A stretch of 64,000 nucleotides of DNA from Halichoerus grypus. Lineage: Eukaryota > Chordata > Mammalia > Carnivora > Phocidae. The position numbers and the translations under genes are program-made. Shown one piece after another: positions 1 to 10,624 of this stretch (position 1 is its first letter; each line of letters starts with the position of its first letter). The notes under the pieces were generated by a model that saw only the letters and a list, made by a program, of their open reading frames with translations, was not told the origin of the DNA and made no database searches. The DNA lies in assembly GCF_964656455.1 (NCBI RefSeq), contig NC_135717.1:10631033-10695032 (forward strand), written 5' to 3'.

Positions 1-167
1 ATGTCTGTGTTGAGATCTGAAGGGTGGCAGGATGTCATTTAGGGACAAGGGAATGTGGGATCCAGCAGGAACTGGTCCAGGGCTTCTAAGGGTCCCAGGG
101 TGAGAAGGTGCAGGATACAAGGAGCAAAGGAGGCTTGGAAATTGGAGGCCACCAAAGGCTTTAGGTC
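1..167. other. Unassigned sequence
   Basis: This unique-looking flank contains no recognised gene or repeat. Its last bases abut the 5' copy of the target-site duplication of the first SINE. Confidence 0.4.
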
Positions 168-183
168 AAGAAAAGACTTGATC

Positions 184-380
184 TGGGTGCCTGGGTGGCT
201 CAGTTGGTTAAACGACTGACTTTGGCTCAGGTCATGATCCTGGAGTCCCAGGATCCAGTCCCACATCAGGCTCCCTGCTCAGCAAGGTGTCTGCTTCTCC
301 CTCTGACTCTCCCTCCACTCATGCTCTCTCTCTCTCTCTCCTTCTCTCTCTCTCAAATAAATAAATAAAATATTTAAAAA
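184..380 (+). mobile_element. Can-SINE (SINEC), + strand, with target-site duplication
   Basis: The order of parts is a tRNA-like head (gcctgggtggctcagttgg), a central region with caggctccctgctcag, a CT-rich run at 290-355 and an AATAAATAAAATA tail. A 16-bp direct repeat AAGAAAAGACTTGATC flanks it at 168-183 and 381-396. This is a clean signature of LINE-1-mediated insertion. The copy is nearly full length. Confidence 0.96.
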
Positions 381-396
381 AAGAAAAGACTTGATC

Positions 397-2930
397 CATT
401 GGCAGTTCCTTCTGGGGGCTCTGTGGAGCAGAGGAAGGGGAAGGGGAAGGGCAAGTGCTGGAGAGAGGAGACCAGCCGAGAGGCTACCCCAGGCTGGGTG
501 AGAGAGTGGTGGCGGCCAGGACCAGAGAGGTGGCAGTGGGGATGGAAAGAGACGAGGAAGAGAGGACGAAGGGAGACACATTTAGGGCCCAGCCAGATGT
601 GATGGATTGCATGGCAGTAGGCTACTGGCGGTGAGGGGGGCACAGAGGTTTGGGTGCAAGCCCTTGTCTTGCTTATCCTTGTCCAGATGAGACCTTTCTG
701 CCCAGAACTCACCTGCCCTTTGTCTGAACCAATGCACACTGACTCCTGGGGATGGAGTCTCGAGTGGGTCAGCCGTCCTGTGGCTCCCAAGACCAAGAAT
801 CCTGTCTCTACCCAGAGCTAGCCTCACCTCTGACCCACAGGGTGTGTTGAGTCCACCCTTCCAGGCATCTGCCTCAGCTGGGAGGAGCACTGTGGCTACC
901 CACTGAGATCCTCAAGCTTTGGCCCAGCCGCCCAGGGCTGGCCAGTTTCCTTTTCCCAGACTGGGCCCTGATTCCATGTCTCCAGGTCTTACTGTCATCT
1001 GGACAGGTGACCCAGAATAGAATCCTGTGCCAACACCAATTTGAGCAGCTTCCCTCCCTGGAGACTCTGCTGCTGGGCCACACACCCCAATGGCCAGCCT
1101 GCTTGAGCCAGGCTCCCCCACCCCTGGACCACCTCCATCCAGGCCCCCAGTGAGCCCCAGTGGCCCCCAGTGGCCAGCCTTCTCCTCTTTTTCTCTGCTT
1201 GGTTTGAGTGACCTCGGAAGCAGGCCCTGAGACAAGGATTCAAATACAAGGCATCACAGAAACCCCGGTAGGGGAAATCGAACAGGGACAGGAAGGCAGC
1301 CAACAAAGGGACATTAGCAAGCAAGTTGCCATGGTGGCCGCTGAGCCGAATCCCGCGGGGGCCTCTCTCAGAGCTGTCCCTCCTGCAAGGTGAGGCTGCT
1401 GACGGGTTTCAGTACCAACTCCCATCCATCGCCGGTGAAGGGTCACCTCCGGGCACTTGTCCCTGCCTCGCCGGGGCAGAACAGAGTCAGAGATGAGAGA
1501 AACCGCTCGGCAAAGTGCTGCAGATGCTGTATCCGGGCCCGGGAGTAGGGAACCTGGGGGACCCTCTCAGCCCAGCCCCCGAAGCTGCAGATCCTCTTTC
1601 ACCACCTGCCGAGCAGGGACAATGCCACCCGACTGTCGCTTTGTAGTGAGCACATTGCAACTTAACCCATGCACAGGGTAGCCCTCTGTGCTGTGCAAAT
1701 GTGCCCTAGATACGGGGGGGGGGGGGGGGGGGGGGCTCTGAGACAGACGCTCATGTCCTTTGCTTTGCCACTGCCCCTCCCCCCCAACCATCTCTGTCCA
1801 CTGGTTCCTGCTGATGTGACATTCTTGTTCTAAAAACAGACCTGTGACACCTCAAGCAGATTTGCAGTCCCTTGACAGCGGTCCTGTCTGGCACATAAAG
1901 GGCCTCTGCCTCTCTGCCTGGCTTCTGGGGCCCCAGAGAAGAGGAGAGGGTCGGTCTCGGGGGAACACCCTGAGGGCAGCATGGCGCCCCCCCTGCCCCC
2001 CGCCCTGCTGGAAGGGAGCGGTGCTGGGAGCCAGAGCTCTGTCTGTCTTGCAAGTCTGGCAACAGACTGCTGATGCCCCTGGGGCTTCCCGTCCGGGGCA
2101 GGGTGGCTCCACCGTCAGATGGAGGCCCTCCACTTCGGGGCACTGAGGCCCCTGGAGCCCAGGTGCCCTCCCTGCTCTGTTTCCAGAAGGCCATCTGCTC
2201 CAGGACTGTGCAAACCAACCGTGAAGCCTGGCAACAGGTCCGGGAACCGTCCAGCCATCGCTACCCTGGGGTCTCAAGGGCGCCCTGCATTTTGGCCATT
2301 CTGCTCTTTCTAGTGTTCCTTAGCCCTTTGCAGCCGGGGTCGCCGAGTATGCATCCTGTGGGGTCGGGGCTTTGGGCCTGGGCAGAGCAGGGATCAGCAG
2401 CTTCTGCTCCTCGGGCATCGAGGCTGGCCTTGGTCTCATGACCTCAGGCCTGGTCCCAGTGGGTGGCGGAGCCCTGGGCACCCGTGGGCCCACTTACGTG
2501 TGGTCCTCTTCCCTTGTGAAGTTCCCGCAACTACAGAGTGCAGCTCTGGCCTTGGTTTCCCATCTCATGATCTAGCTCCCCACTGGGGCTGTTGATCCTC
2601 CCTGAGATCTGGCAACTTGGCTGGGCCCCTGATGCGCCTCTTCCACTCCCACCAGCCCCTGAGCCGGAATTTTCTTTCCTGTGGTCACTTGTCTGTTCTA
2701 CCGTATCATGAATAGCGCATCGTGAATGGTGGTGACGTTACCCGCCCTGCACCATCGTCAGAAGGGACAGCATTACTAACACAGCTAAGCCCCAGCATCC
2801 AGCAGGTGCTCAGGGAGATGTGGAGGTGATCATTCCTGGTGTTAATAATGGGGGTCCCCATCTCCCTGCCTCCTCCCTAACTCTGACAGATTCTCCAGCC
2901 GCGACCCCCCCACCTCCACACGCACATTTG
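397..2930. other. GC-rich gene-free stretch
   Basis: I see no supportable exon in this stretch. Open frames occur on both strands but none resembles a known protein and none has convincing paired splice signals. About 1206-1400 faintly resembles an old mammalian repeat that I cannot name. A long G run lies at 1714-1735. Confidence 0.4.
1714..1735. repeat. Poly-G homopolymer, 22 bases
   Basis: An uninterrupted run of G follows gtgccctagatac. Runs this long are unstable and hard to sequence, so the exact length is doubtful. The G-rich strand could form a quadruplex. Confidence 0.95.
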
Positions 2931-2982
2931 GATCCTTGACATTAGTGTTGCCCAGAACTTTCTGCAGTGAGGGAAAGGTTCT

Positions 2983-3155
2983 GTGGCTGTCATGTCCAAT
3001 ATGCTGGCCACCCATCCACATGTGGCCCACGCCCTCTGAGCACTTGAATTATATGGCCAGTTTAAAAAAAAAATTAAACTTAATTTCGATCAGTCTAAAT
3101 GTGAACAGCTGCATGGGGCTAGCGGCCACCAAAGGGAACAGTATCGCCTTAGAGA
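2983..3155. mobile_element. Probable hAT-type DNA-transposon remnant
   Basis: The stretch reads tgtccaatatgctggccac, then cacatgtggcccac, gagcacttgaat, an AT-rich centre and ctagcggccacc. This matches a common non-autonomous mammalian MER element as I remember it, with inverted GCCAC/GTGGC motifs. The exact family is not assigned. Confidence 0.45.
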
Positions 3156-3167
3156 GTTAACCCCGGC

Positions 3168-3345
3168 CTGGTTTGTTCATTAAACAAATATTTATTGGGA
3201 GCCAACTTGCTGCCTTTTTAGGCACTAGGGCTTCAACAGTGGATAAGACAGGCAAGATCCTCGCTGTCATGGAGACAGAAATGTTTAAATAAATAAATAA
3301 GGTCATCCAGACCGTGATAAGGGATGTGGGACAACCCCAGAGCGC
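3168..3345 (-). repeat. L2 LINE 3' end, antisense
   Basis: It carries the L2 3'-end motifs in reverse orientation: ttcattaaacaaatatttattgg, then ggcactagggcttcaacagtgg and gataagacaggcaagatcct. The copy is diverged, as expected for an element predating the placental radiation. Confidence 0.75.
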
Positions 3346-3639
3346 CATCAAGTGCTAAAGGAAGGCCGCATCTGCTGTCTTTTTTATTTTAAGCTTGAAT
3401 TGAAAAATGAGCCCTTTCCTGGATTTTCAAAATTTCCTAAATTCTTTTTAAAAACTAATTAATTAATTATATATATTGTTTAATTTCCAAAATTCTTGAC
3501 CCATGTAGAGAAATCCCATGCTGTCTACGTGAGAAGGTTTTGTTATAGTATTTTGCCTCTTGATGGACTGGTCCTGTTTATTAAGTTTTTTGTTTCTGTT
3601 TTGCTTCATGAATAAGCTTTAAGATTTAAGTAACACATA

Positions 3640-3985
3640 ACTACCGTTACTGAAGTTATTCCAAGGCCAAGAATACGATGAACAGGACCCCAGTTAATTA
3701 TATGAAGTCACAGAAATTTACATAGCAAAACTCGGTAAGGTATCAGAAAGAAAATACATACCAATTTCATACATACATGAAGATGCAAAATTCCTAACTA
3801 TCAGCAAACAGAACTTAGCAATATATTGGAAATAATTCACTGTTAACATATGAGGTTTATCCTGGCAAATAGAGTTCAAGAAGTGAATCCACATCATCTG
3901 TTACATGGACAGATTACTAGAGAAAATATTTTCAATTTCAAAATACTATGGAGAGATTTGATACAATCCATATTTATTAAGTTTT
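3640..3985 (+). repeat. Degenerate L1 ORF2-like fragment
   Basis: The AT-rich sequence around 3850-3980 (aggtttatcctggcaaa, later gagatttgatacaatccata) resembles the L1 ORF2 segment coding for the Q-G-F-N stretch downstream of the reverse transcriptase core. It is too decayed to translate over more than about 60 codons. The stretch 3346-3640 before it is AT-rich and unassigned. Confidence 0.4.
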
Positions 3986-4007
3986 ATACATCAAGAGGCT
4001 TTGCCTC

Positions 4008-4383
4008 TGTATTCGTTTGCTTGGGCTGCCATTAACAAAGCCACGGGCTGGGGGGCTTGAACACCAGAAATGCATTTTCTCAGTTCTGGAGGCTCCAAGC
4101 TCAAGATCAAGGTGTTGGCAGGGTTGGTTTCTTCTGAGGCTTCTCTCCTTGTGTGTAGACGGCTGTCTTCTTGTGTGCCCATGTGCTCTCGTCTCTGTGC
4201 ATGTCTGTGTTTTAATCCCATATCCTTATTAGGACACGAGTCATACTGAGTTAGGGCACTAAGGACCTCCTTTTAACTTAATCACCCCTTAAAACCCTGT
4301 CTCCAAATATAGCCACTTCCTGAGCTATTGGGGATTAGGGCGTCAACATATAAATTTTGGGAAAATAAACCCAGCCCATAACA
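4008..4383 (-). mobile_element. MaLR solo LTR (MLT1A-like), antisense
   Basis: On the + strand it begins tgtattcgtttgcttgggctgcc and ends cccagcccataaca, the reverse of a TGTTATGGGCTG...CTAATACA LTR. Internal hallmarks are gttctggaggctccaag, atcaaggtgttggcaggg and accctgtctccaaatatag. No internal retroviral sequence adjoins it, so it is a solo LTR. Confidence 0.85.
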
Positions 4384-4576
4384 GTTTTCAGCCTATCGCC
4401 GTTAATGCACATCTCTAATAGAAGTGGCCTTGAACTCCAGCTACTCAATTTTATAGCCTGCAAAGCTTACACACTCAGTAGTGTCTGTGGCAGACCAAGC
4501 AGGGGCCGTCCCCTCAACCAGGTCACTGGGATGAGTTCCATTTGGCTTTACTTTGTGCTTGATAGCTGGCACCTAA

Positions 4577-4599
4577 ATAAAGAAAAAAAAAAAAAAAAA
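4577..4599. repeat. Poly-A tract
   Basis: An A-rich run follows aataaagaaa at 4577-4599. It may be the tail of an unrecognised retroposon, but I see no element body directly upstream. Confidence 0.7.
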
Positions 4600-5149
4600 G
4601 CGCTTTCCACCAGCACTGACTTCTTGCTCTTGAAAGCTTTTTCATCTTCCCGGACACATTTTATTGAGGAAGGCAAACCAGCAAACACCTTGATTATCTC
4701 TGGGCATTAGAACCCCTAAGATCCATATGCTGGTGGCTGATTTTAGCAACTCCGTGGTTGTGGTGGCCCATTTTTTAAGTAATGAAATTGAGATAAAAAC
4801 GAAAGATAAAGATCAAGAACTAAATGTTGAGCAATGAATGCGGTGGCCCCAGGGTTGTGTTGATGACATCACGGCTGGTGAGTGACATTGCACTTAGATC
4901 GAACCATATGGCCCTCCAACGAGCACAGGGCAGAATTGTGCTAGATTGGGAGATATTAGGGTTGATGTAGATTTATTAAGTGAATCAAACCGGGAAGGTC
5001 CGAAGTATATGTTCCGAGACAGAGAACAACAAAGTCTCTGCGTACACATATGCTTTTTATTCTCAGAAGATGTCTTGCGCATTTTGACATTTAAAACGGA
5101 ACATCTTTTTTCCTTTCCGGTGAGACAAAAAGAAAAACAATGAACTTTT

Positions 5150-5345
5150 CATAATGGAAAAATTTGAAGCCATCTGCAAAAAGGAGAGCGAGTAGTACAG
5201 TGAACCCCCGTGGACCCATCACCCAGCTTAAATAATGGTCGCCACGCCACCCATCTTGCACCATCAAGTTCTCCCCATCCCCTCTTTTTCTTGGCTGGCA
5301 TATTTTAACAACATGTCATAAAAAGAAAATTTAAAAATAAAACAG
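5150..5345 (-). repeat. Old L1/HAL1-type 3' UTR fragment
   Basis: The words gtacagtgaacccccgtgg, acccatcacccagcttaaat and tggctggcatattttaacaa match a widespread ancient LINE 3' UTR in antisense. Family assignment is approximate. Confidence 0.5.
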
Positions 5346-6189
5346 AAGGAAAATTACAATACAGAATGTCGTTTCCAAGTAAGCTCCTTTACGTTCTGCT
5401 GATTCTCTGTCAAGTGGCCGGGCTCCAGTCATTATTGAGAGAGAAATTTATTTTTAAAGTGACAGTTCACACGGCAAGAGCATCCATTAAGCACCACCCA
5501 AGGGGAAGCGATATTGTCAAAATGCCCACTTCACCCTTGCAGACATCTCAACCCCACCCTCTGCTGACCTTCTTGACTCCTGCTTTTTGCTGTTGTTTTG
5601 CTTTCAGTGTTCGTTTTATACAGAGAGTAGACATATACGTGTTGGTGTTTGCTTGCTGTCCATATTCACGTGGTTATAGATGCAGGGAAAGAAGGAGGAT
5701 TGCTGGGCTGCTCCCTGCCTCCCCACAGATCCCTGGCAGCCTCCAGTGGCCAAGATGGCTGGGGAGGGATGGTTGTCTTTTACCCACGAGCACAATGGTG
5801 TGTGCGTTCTGTCAGGGTCTGTTGCGAAAGGAAGGGGTAGAAAGGAACTTGGGACAGAAAACGCCCCCCACCTCCATCCCCAATAAATTGCATATCAAGG
5901 TGTAATGAGGTCAGAAGAGAGACTCCAGGAGAAAAGAACAGACCATCCCCTTGCTGCCAGGGCCAGGAGAGAATTAGCAAAACCAATCAGAAAAGGAAGG
6001 TTGGACTCAATCAATGCTTTATCCATCTGTCTTCCTCTTGTTCTTCCCCATTCTCATCATCTGCATCTTCTTTACCTCCAGCTGCTTCTCCTTCTCCTTC
6101 AATGTCCTCTGAGCCACCGTGGCCAACATTCCCTCCCTTGTCCCCTCACGTCAACTCCGCTTTCCCTTCCTCTCCTTCTGGTTTGGGTT

Positions 6190-6735
6190 ATTACTGCTGC
6201 ATCACAAATTACCCCCACACAAAACAGCTTAAAGTACCTCTTTTATTTTGCTTGCTATTTTGTAGGACAGGGATTGGGAAAGGGTTTGGGAAGGTAGCTC
6301 TCGCTTGGGGTCGCTCGCTTGGCTGGGGTTGCTGTGGGCTGGGAACGTAGTCATCTGAAGGCACGACCGGACTGGCTGTCTAAGATGGCGCACTCACTTG
6401 GCTGGCAGTTGATGCTGATTGGCTGTGGGGTCTCTGGTGTGCTGGTCTCTGGGAGGTTGACTCCTGCCCTAGTAGCTGGCTTCCTCCAGGGTGAGCAATC
6501 CAAGAAAACGAGGCGGCAGCTATATAACTCTCTCTGGACGAGGCCTTAGAGACTTCATCACTTCCACCATACTCTCTTGGTAGAAGCAGTCGCAAGCCTG
6601 CCGAGATTCAAGGGAGGGGACCTGGACCCCACCTCCTGGTGGCGGAGTGGCAAGGCCACTTTGAGGAAGGGTATATGGGATGGGAGACATCGCTGTGGCC
6701 ATCTTTGGGAGATGCAATCTGCCACACCTTCTGGA
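6190..6735 (-). mobile_element. MaLR-type LTR (later MLT1 subfamily), antisense
   Basis: It starts ctgctgcatcacaaattaccc, then cagcttaaag. Later it has ctgaaggcacgaccggactgg, gagcaatccaagaaaacgagg and cttcatcacttccaccatac, closing with gtggccatctttgggagatgc. This is the order of a diverged MLT1-class LTR read backwards. It belongs to the same group as the copy at 20375-20830. Confidence 0.6.
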
Positions 6736-7839
6736 TCAGCTTGAGGCCTGTCCTAACTCATTCTGCACCTGCTTCTGCGTGGTCAGGGAATGAGGCAGAG
6801 CCTGCGGCTCTTCCTGCTGGCTTTTCCTGCCCTGGACTGGATGTTTGGCCAAGGTCCTCCCAGATTTCCACCCATTTCACTTCACTTTGAGGATAGCTCC
6901 CATTTTTAGTCAGACAAAAACCTGTGGACAGGACTCTTATCTCCAAGTCGGGATTCTCATAAAGATAAAGCGCCGTTTAGTAACTCAACTTAATATTTGT
7001 CACTTGGGCTCTGGTAAGAAAAATCCAAAGCCAAACAAAACCAAGCGGAGAGCTCTTCATCTTCCTCCTCAGGTAATGCAGACCTCACGGAGGATTGACA
7101 AATGTCATTTCCTGGAAATCTGGGATTTAAGCAGTTGATTCTGACATGTTCTGGAAGAACGGTTGCTAGAGTTTGTAATGCTTTGGTTTTACTTTCACAA
7201 CATCCTCACTGACTCCTTCTCCTTTTCTCACTCTGGCTCCGTCAATATGCTCAGTTATTCCCTGTTGCTCTTTTCTTCTCCAAGCAGCAGATTTTCTTCC
7301 GGCGTTGGGGTTCGAATTGGTCTCTGGTGACATGGTTGACTTAGGTGGAGGGGTCGTGCTGTGGGGAAGATTCACGGAATCCACACCAGGGAGATGCTCC
7401 CCCTTCAAGGGCCGAGGAGCCTGTGATCCCCTGAGGGGCGGAGTGGAGGGTCCACGGTGGTGTCTTGCAGAGTAGATGCTCCCGTGTGTTCCCGGCATAG
7501 CTCTCGAGCCTGGCCCAGCCCCCTTCTCCCTCCCCCTCTATTCACATTCTTACCCCAGGTGCTGATTTGAGCATCATGATCCCGTGTGGCAAGAGCATGG
7601 TAGCTGGTAGGCTCGTCCTCAGTGGAGACAGGTGGGAGCAGAGAGGGAGCTGGGCACCCCGAGGACCGGGTTAAAGAGTTTGGATCTTATTCTAAGTAAA
7701 ATGGACCTGAAGCAAGAGAATGACAGGTCTGGTTCACATTTTCAGAAAGATCAGTGTCATCAGTATTGGGACGGCAGAGACGCAGAGGGAAGGACTCTCC
7801 TCTGTGCAGGAGAGAATGAAAATTGTACAAACACTGGGA

Positions 7840-8173
7840 AATCAGTACTAGAGCTGACCCTGCAGGGACCCCATTACCCAGGAGCTCTGCTCCTGCTGCG
7901 TGCGTGTGTCAGAAGGATGCTCGTGGCAGCATTGTTCATAGTGGCCCTTGAAGGACCCAAGTGTCCACCAGCAGGAGAGTGGGCAAATGCATTCTGGTAT
8001 ATTCTTCCTATGGATTGAAAAAGAATAAACCATGATTATGTGCAGTGCTATGCGTGAATCCTACGAACAACGGTGAGATAAGAAGTAAGACACGAAGAGT
8101 ATGTTCAATATGATTCCGTGCATATAAAGTTGAAAGCAGGCCAAACAAAATATTAATCAAGAATGTGTACACA
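7840..8173 (+). mobile_element. L1 3' end, + strand (left part, with ORF2 C-terminal remnant)
   Basis: Sense-strand L1 words are gctgaccctgcagggaccc, ggcagcattgttcatagtgg, aagtgtccaccagcaggaga and tctggtatattcttcctatgg. They correspond to the end of ORF2 followed by the 3' UTR. The reading frame is broken. A SINE interrupts the element and it resumes at 8341. Confidence 0.8.
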
Positions 8174-8340
8174 GGGATGCCTGGGTGGCTCAGTCGGTTA
8201 AGCGGCTGCCTTTGGCTCCCGTCACGATCCCAGGGTCCTGGGATCGAGTCCCATGGGGCCCCTTGCTCAGCGGGGAGCCTCCTGCTCCCCCTGCTTGTGC
8301 GCTTTCTCTGACAAATAAATAAATAAAATAAAATAAAAAA
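8174..8340 (+). mobile_element. Can-SINE, + strand, nested in L1
   Basis: The head gggatgcctgggtggctcag, the centre gtcctgggatcgagtccc and the tail AATAAATAAATAAAATAAAATAAAA are all present. The flanks GAATGTGTACACA (8161-8173) and GGATGTGTACATA (8341-8353) are a 13-bp duplication with two differences. This places the SINE inside an older L1. Confidence 0.95.
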
Positions 8341-8462
8341 GGATGTGTACATAGATGACATAGATGGTGAAAATGATAAAGAAAAGCAAGGAAAACATTA
8401 TCATAAAGACAGAATGGTGATTATTGCCAGGAGGGAGGGGCAGTGTGATGGGGAGGAAAAAA
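8341..8462 (+). mobile_element. L1 3' UTR continuation after SINE
   Basis: The words aaagacagaatggtgattattgcc and aggagggaggggcagtgtgatgg continue the L1 3' UTR begun at 7840. The downstream run of A (8459-8468) may be its tail. Confidence 0.6.
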
Positions 8463-8971
8463 AAAAAAGAGATGTGCAGGAAGCAAGGCCTCTCCTTTTC
8501 AGTAGACATGATTGTGCTTGTGTGTCAAGTTTGGAGCAGTGGCAGCCATCTGGTGACCATGAGGACAGATGTATGGCAGAAGGAAAAGACAGAAAACACC
8601 TGGGTCTCTGATAATATCATTAAGCCATGGAAATAACTCAAGAAACCTCCCTACTTTGAACTTCTTGTTAATGGGAATAACGACCCCTGACTGTTTAGGC
8701 CCCTCTGAATTGGATGTTCTGCTACGGGAAGCAAAAAACGCATCATTAAAGTAGCCAGTTTGACCTGGTCCAGCTCCACCCTCTGCCCTTACCAATCCCA
8801 AGCAGTCATGTGACTCAGAGCATACAGACCCAGTGGGGGCCCAGAGTCCCACATTCCTCCAGCAACTCCCAGGAACCATGGTAGTGATACCAGGACAATG
8901 TGGAGAAATGGATTGTTTCTGGAGGACTTGAGCGAGGAGGGGAAAGGAGGATGCGTCCCTGTTGTGGGTCT

Positions 8972-9182
8972 CTGTGCGCCAGGTACTGCGCCAGCTTCTG
9001 AGCGGATGACTGCCCTTGCTTCTGATGCCAGCCCCGGGGTGGTGGGGGGTTATAATTCCCCTGTTGTGGAGAAGAGGTAACTGAGCCTCAGAGAGGTTAA
9101 GAGACTTGCTGAAGATCACACAGCCCGTTCTCAGTGGGTTTGGACCCAAACCACAACCATCTGATTCCAAAATCTGGCTTTT
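8972..9182 (-). repeat. MIR, antisense
   Basis: The reverse of the MIR core is visible: agaggtaactgagcctcag, agaggttaagagacttgct and gatcacacagcccg. Part of the 257-codon open frame on the - strand at 8499-9272 is a translation of this MIR, so that frame is not a gene. Confidence 0.85.
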
Positions 9183-9186
9183 GCTT

Positions 9187-9242
9187 TTTTTTTTTTTTCT
9201 TTTCCTTTCCTTTCCTGGCTTTCCTTTTTTGTTTTTGTGTTT
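9187..9242. repeat. Pyrimidine-rich low-complexity tract
   Basis: A T run is followed by repeated TTTCC blocks (cctttcctttcctgg). It is flanked by the MIR on the left. Confidence 0.85.
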
Positions 9243-9639
9243 TAACAAACATGAAATTATGCAATCTTCCAAGTGGAGAAGCAGAATGAATAGAGATCTC
9301 TGTGAAACCGGGAATTTGAATCTCAGTAGTAAAGGGAAAAAAATCCATAGTCAGGAGATGGGGCCAAAAAGAACTGGCCACCTCCAAGTTCAAAACCCTG
9401 GAGCTTCTTCACAGGAGCTCCCTCCAACCTCAAATCAGCCATCTGGCCTTTGTTCCTTGGATTGCGACCAAGCCCAGAGCAGAGACCTTGGCATCACCTC
9501 GAGTACCAGTAGCACAGAGGGTCTGAGCTTGTTGGACCCTTCTCTGAGGGTATTAGGAAGAAAAGAGATTCTTCTCTGGCCTCTGAGTCCCATAGCGCCC
9601 TGCACTCCCGTGCTATAAAAATGAAAACATTCAATGAGG

Positions 9640-9800
9640 GCAGAAGTGAGGTTGAGACGTGTCTTCATACATCACTAACAGGACTATAAATTAGTTTCAA
9701 CTCTCTGGAAAGCCATTTGACATTGTGGATCAATGACCAAAATATATTTGTAGCTTCTTTCCTGGAGTTCATAGTAATTCCAGGAACTAAGCAGAAGTGC
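9640..9800 (+). repeat. Possible L1 ORF2 fragment, + strand
   Basis: The words ggactataaattagtttcaac, ctctggaaagccatttgac and gatcaatgaccaaaata resemble the L1 stretch just before the ORF2 C-terminus. It is short and diverged. Confidence 0.45.
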
Positions 9801-9831
9801 AGGCAAAAATTTAGGGACAAAAAATTCTATT

Positions 9832-9895
9832 TATGTATGTATGTATGTACATTCCTTCCTTCCTTCATTTATTTATTCAATTTATTTAAACTAAA
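9832..9895. repeat. TATG/TTCC/ATTT tetranucleotide tract
   Basis: Successive short runs of (TATG)n, (TTCC)n and (ATTT)n make a compound microsatellite-like tract. Confidence 0.85.
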
Positions 9896-10070
9896 AAGTC
9901 AACAGTCTACTCATTTTTCTTATTCCTCCTGCATCACTCCTCCCCCCCCCCCCCCCACCTCTGGCAATCACCAATCAGTTCCCTGTAACTATGAGGTTTT
10001 TTTTTTTAAGACTCTACATATAAAACAGCTTATATTTATTTTAAATTAATTTTAGTAGCAAAACAAACCT
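9896..10070 (-). mobile_element. L1 3' UTR fragment, antisense
   Basis: The words tctggcaatcaccaatcag, ccctgtaactatgaggtt and aagactctacatataaaac match the carnivore L1 3' region in reverse. A poly-C run at 9942-9956 sits inside it. Confidence 0.65.
9942..9956. repeat. Poly-C homopolymer, 15 bases
   Basis: An uninterrupted C run lies inside the antisense L1 fragment. Its length is unreliable in most sequencing data. Confidence 0.9.
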
Positions 10071-10086
10071 GAAACAAAACCTACAT

Positions 10087-10540
10087 TGTATCAGTCAGGT
10101 TTTTTAGTTGCAGACAACAGAATTCCCCCAGGGTAGTTTAAAGCAGGATAGAATTTATTACAAGACACTAATGAGCTCATAGAATCTTTGGAAGGGATTC
10201 AGCACAAGGTCTACAATGGGTTTTCAGGACCAGTTTCCAGAACGGCAGACTGGCCCAGAAGGGAGCTGCGGACTCCATTCCACGCTGCCTCTGCCATGGC
10301 TAGGAATCTGCTGTCCTTGCTAATGACCTCTAAACGTGTTGCCTTTACAGGGCAGAAAAGGAACATCTCCTGATCTATGTGTTTCCTCTCCTAACTCATT
10401 GCCTGGTCAGTTTCACATGGTTACATCTGATTGGCAGAGTCCAAGTCACATGGCCCCCAGTGGCAAGGCAGGCTGGGAAATGTAGTTCTAGTGATAAGAA
10501 CTGAGCACTATAGTGCTCAAGCCATGGGGAAGGTGTTTAA
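10087..10540. repeat. Probable old LTR-type repeat, family not assigned
   Basis: The order gtatcagtcaggttttttagttgc, gacaacagaattcc, agaatttattacaagacac, gtcacatggcccccagtgg and ggctgggaaatgtagttct matches a recurrent ancient mammalian repeat as I remember it. I cannot give its name or strand with confidence. Confidence 0.5.
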
Positions 10541-10624
10541 AATATTTTTGGGCAGCCACAAATGACATATATCCTTCAAATTCCCTCCCGTCCCCATCTT
10601 GGTTGCCCAAACTCAGTGTTCCAT

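Noticed and set aside
6632..6646. CTCF-like cacctcctggtggcg
   Set aside because: One core mismatch and weak flanks, inside an old LTR. Weaker than the listed motifs.
8499..9272. 257-codon open frame on the - strand
   Set aside because: It crosses a MIR and a poly-purine tract, and its text (SLNLSEAQLPLLHN) is translated MIR.
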